Positions 62,277 to 64,000 of a DNA stretch of 64,000 bases are shown here, piece by piece. The stretch lies in contig RFVC01000004.1 of the NCBI GenBank assembly GCA_009922595.1, positions 1-64,000 of the forward strand, written 5' to 3'. The translations under genes and the position numbers were made by a program. The notes beneath the pieces are model-generated. The model had not been told where the DNA came from. It worked only from the letters and a program-made list of their open reading frames with translations, and made no database searches. This DNA is from Gammaproteobacteria bacterium (GTDB taxonomy: Bacteria; Pseudomonadota; Gammaproteobacteria; Pseudomonadales; Pseudohongiellaceae). Position 1 is the first letter of the stretch. Every line of letters begins with the position of its first letter.

Positions 62277-64000
62277 TTATTCCTCTTCCTGTGATGGTTG
62301 TTCCGCGGCTTCAGCCTCAGATTCCAATAACGCTTCGGTCAGGGCAGCTTCAACCTCAAATGCTGAAGGACCCTCTTCTTCGGCTAACCTGGCCTCAGCC
62401 TGGCGTTTCCTGGTTTCGTGGTAGGTAAGACCTGTACCAGCCGGTATCAAGCGGCCAACCACAACATTTTCCTTCAGACCCTGCAGGTAATCACGCTTGC
62501 CGGTAACGGCCGCTTCGGTGAGTACGCGAGTAGTTTCCTGGAAGGAGGCCGCGGAAATAAAGGATTCTGTAGCCAGTGATGCCTTGGTGATACCCAGCAG
62601 GATTCGCTCGAACTTGGCGGGTTCCTTGCTTTCTTCAACCAGGCGTTCGTTTTCCTTGACCACTCGGATATATTCCACCTGCTCACCCTTGATGAAACTG
62701 GAATCACCCATTTCCATGATTTCAGCCTTGCGCAGCATCTGACGCACAATAACCTCGATGTGCTTGTCATTGATGCGTACACCCTGCAGACGATAGACAT
62801 CCTGTACCTCGTTGACGATGTAGTTAGCCAGGGCCTCTACACCTTTCAGACGCAGGATATCGTGCGGATTGGGAGGGCCATCAGAGACGATTTCACCCTT
62901 CTCAATGTATTCACCTTCGAATACAGTCATCTGGCGCCACTTCGGAATCAGTAATTCGTAGTGCGAGCTGCCGTCAATAGGGTTCACCCCATCAGTGGGC
63001 GTGATAACCAGGCGGCGCTTACCCTTGGTTTCCTTACCGAAACTGACTGTACCGGAAATCTCGGCAAGAATGGCTGGCTCTTTTGGCTTACGGGCCTCGA
63101 AGAGATCGGCAACACGCGGCAAACCACCAGTGATGTCACGGGTCTTGGAGCCCTCCTGAGGAATACGGGCAATAACATCACCGATATTAACCTGGTGTCC
63201 GTCTTCAACACCCACGATAGCTTTGGCCGGCAGGAAGTAGTGAGCCGGAACATTAGTGCCCGGGAGGGTCAACTCCTTGCCTTTGCCATCAAGCAGGGTA
63301 ATCGCAGGACGTGAATCCTTGCCACCGGATGGTCTTTCAGCAGCATCCATGATGGTGATATTAGTCAGACCAGTGATTTCGTCAGTCTGACGTTTGACAC
63401 TGATGCCCTCTTCCATTGACTCAAAACGCACCTTGCCGGCAACCTCAACAACGATTGGGTGAGTATGCGGATCCCATGTAGCTACCACCTCGCCGGCATT
63501 GACTTCTGACATGTCCGCTCCGCGAACAACGGCTCCGTACGGCAGTTTATATCGCTCTTTCTCACGGCCGTTCGTGTCATTCACGATCAGCTCACCTGAA
63601 CGGCTAACCACCACAAGGTCACCGCTGGTTCTTTCAACGGTCTTCATGTTGTGCAGATGGATGGTACCGTCGGTTTTAACCTGGACGTTATCCGCTGCAG
63701 TAGCACGGGAAGCCGCACCACCGATATGGAATGTTCGCAATGGCCACGTGCGAGATCACGGCCGTAACACTTACGGCAAATACCGTATTCCGCTTCACAG
63801 GTAATCGGTGAGCGGACAATTACTTCGTCTACACCGGCTGTTTCCAGATTTTCGACCAGTTTCTCATCAATCATGACGCCGGCTTCAATAACGGTAGCAC
63901 CGTCATTGTCTATAGCATCCTTAGCCAGAACACGACCCAGCACCAGCTCACCCAGTGGTGCAATGATGTCGCCACCTTCAATAACCGGTGACGCATTCAG
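62277..64000 (-). CDS. rpoC: RNA polymerase beta' subunit, C-terminal part with a frameshifting gap
   Basis: The window holds the last third of rpoC. The upstream part reads ...[14 protein letters not shown] and loses its frame at 63739-63740. The frame resumes with [11 protein letters not shown] and runs to the end, an acidic tail. In RpoC 25 residues separate G-H from R-T-F-H, including G-E-A-x-G-V-I-A-A-Q-S-I-G-E-P-G-T-Q-L-T-M. Here they are missing (73 nt). That segment belongs to the catalytic core, so a real deletion would be lethal and an assembly fault is likely. The frame upstream of the lesion stays open to the window edge. Confidence 0.93.

Overview
The window is a stretch of gammaproteobacterial chromosome. 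The right-hand 20 kb is a nearly complete str-S10-spc-alpha ribosomal superoperon on the minus strand. The left-hand 44 kb carries metabolic and envelope genes. Many exported proteins and lipoproteins, a POT peptide transporter, a sulfatase with its maturase, a TonB receptor and a PQQ dehydrogenase suggest an aerobic, probably marine heterotroph. The lineage is inferred from gene style only; no 16S gene or tRNA was seen.

Layout, left to right. 1-0.7 kb: two tandem related small membrane proteins. 1-4.1 kb: operon of aminotransferase, GH84 hexosaminidase and FkbM methyltransferase. 4.2-6.7 kb: small His/Cys-rich exported protein and a metal-type TonB receptor. 6.9-9.5 kb: minus-strand PepSY / response regulator / histidine kinase operon (PhoPQ-like), behind a remnant of a glycine-zipper gene. 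9.8-14.8 kb: carboxylesterase, LemA-M48 protease pair, rhodanese lipoprotein, a tiny Tat-signal-like ORF and a DUF6152-like protein. 14.9-19 kb: lipoprotein quinohaemoprotein dehydrogenase and POT transporter. 19.1-21.8 kb: sulfatase lipoprotein translationally coupled to a membrane-anchored formylglycine-generating enzyme. 21.9-28.8 kb: pyruvate phosphate dikinase, two SDR enzymes (one with an apparent ATC start), and a HupE-like / parvulin pair.

29.1-37.3 kb is the most unusual part. A dikinase split over two genes has subunit sizes like those of phenylphosphate synthase. It is followed by coupled genes for a biotin carrier, a biotin carboxylase and a divergent pyruvate-carboxylase-type carboxyltransferase, then a HAD phosphatase and a GT9 glycosyltransferase. 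I read this as a candidate pathway that phosphorylates an organic substrate and carboxylates it with biotin; the substrate is unknown.

37.4-44.4 kb: a sodium:solute symporter with an apparent ATT start, a haem-motif-less cytochrome-like protein, a glycerophosphodiesterase, a broken PyrD-PyrK fusion, an exported fumarylacetoacetase-fold protein and an aminotransferase. 44.5-64 kb: rplQ to rpoC. The S10 and str operons each have a clear sigma70-type promoter, tuf is absent between fusA and rpsJ, and a structured RNA leader seems to sit between rpsJ and rplC. rpoC shows a 73-nt frameshifting gap in an essential conserved segment. That gap, with the pyrDK lesion, suggests that some local assembly errors may be present.
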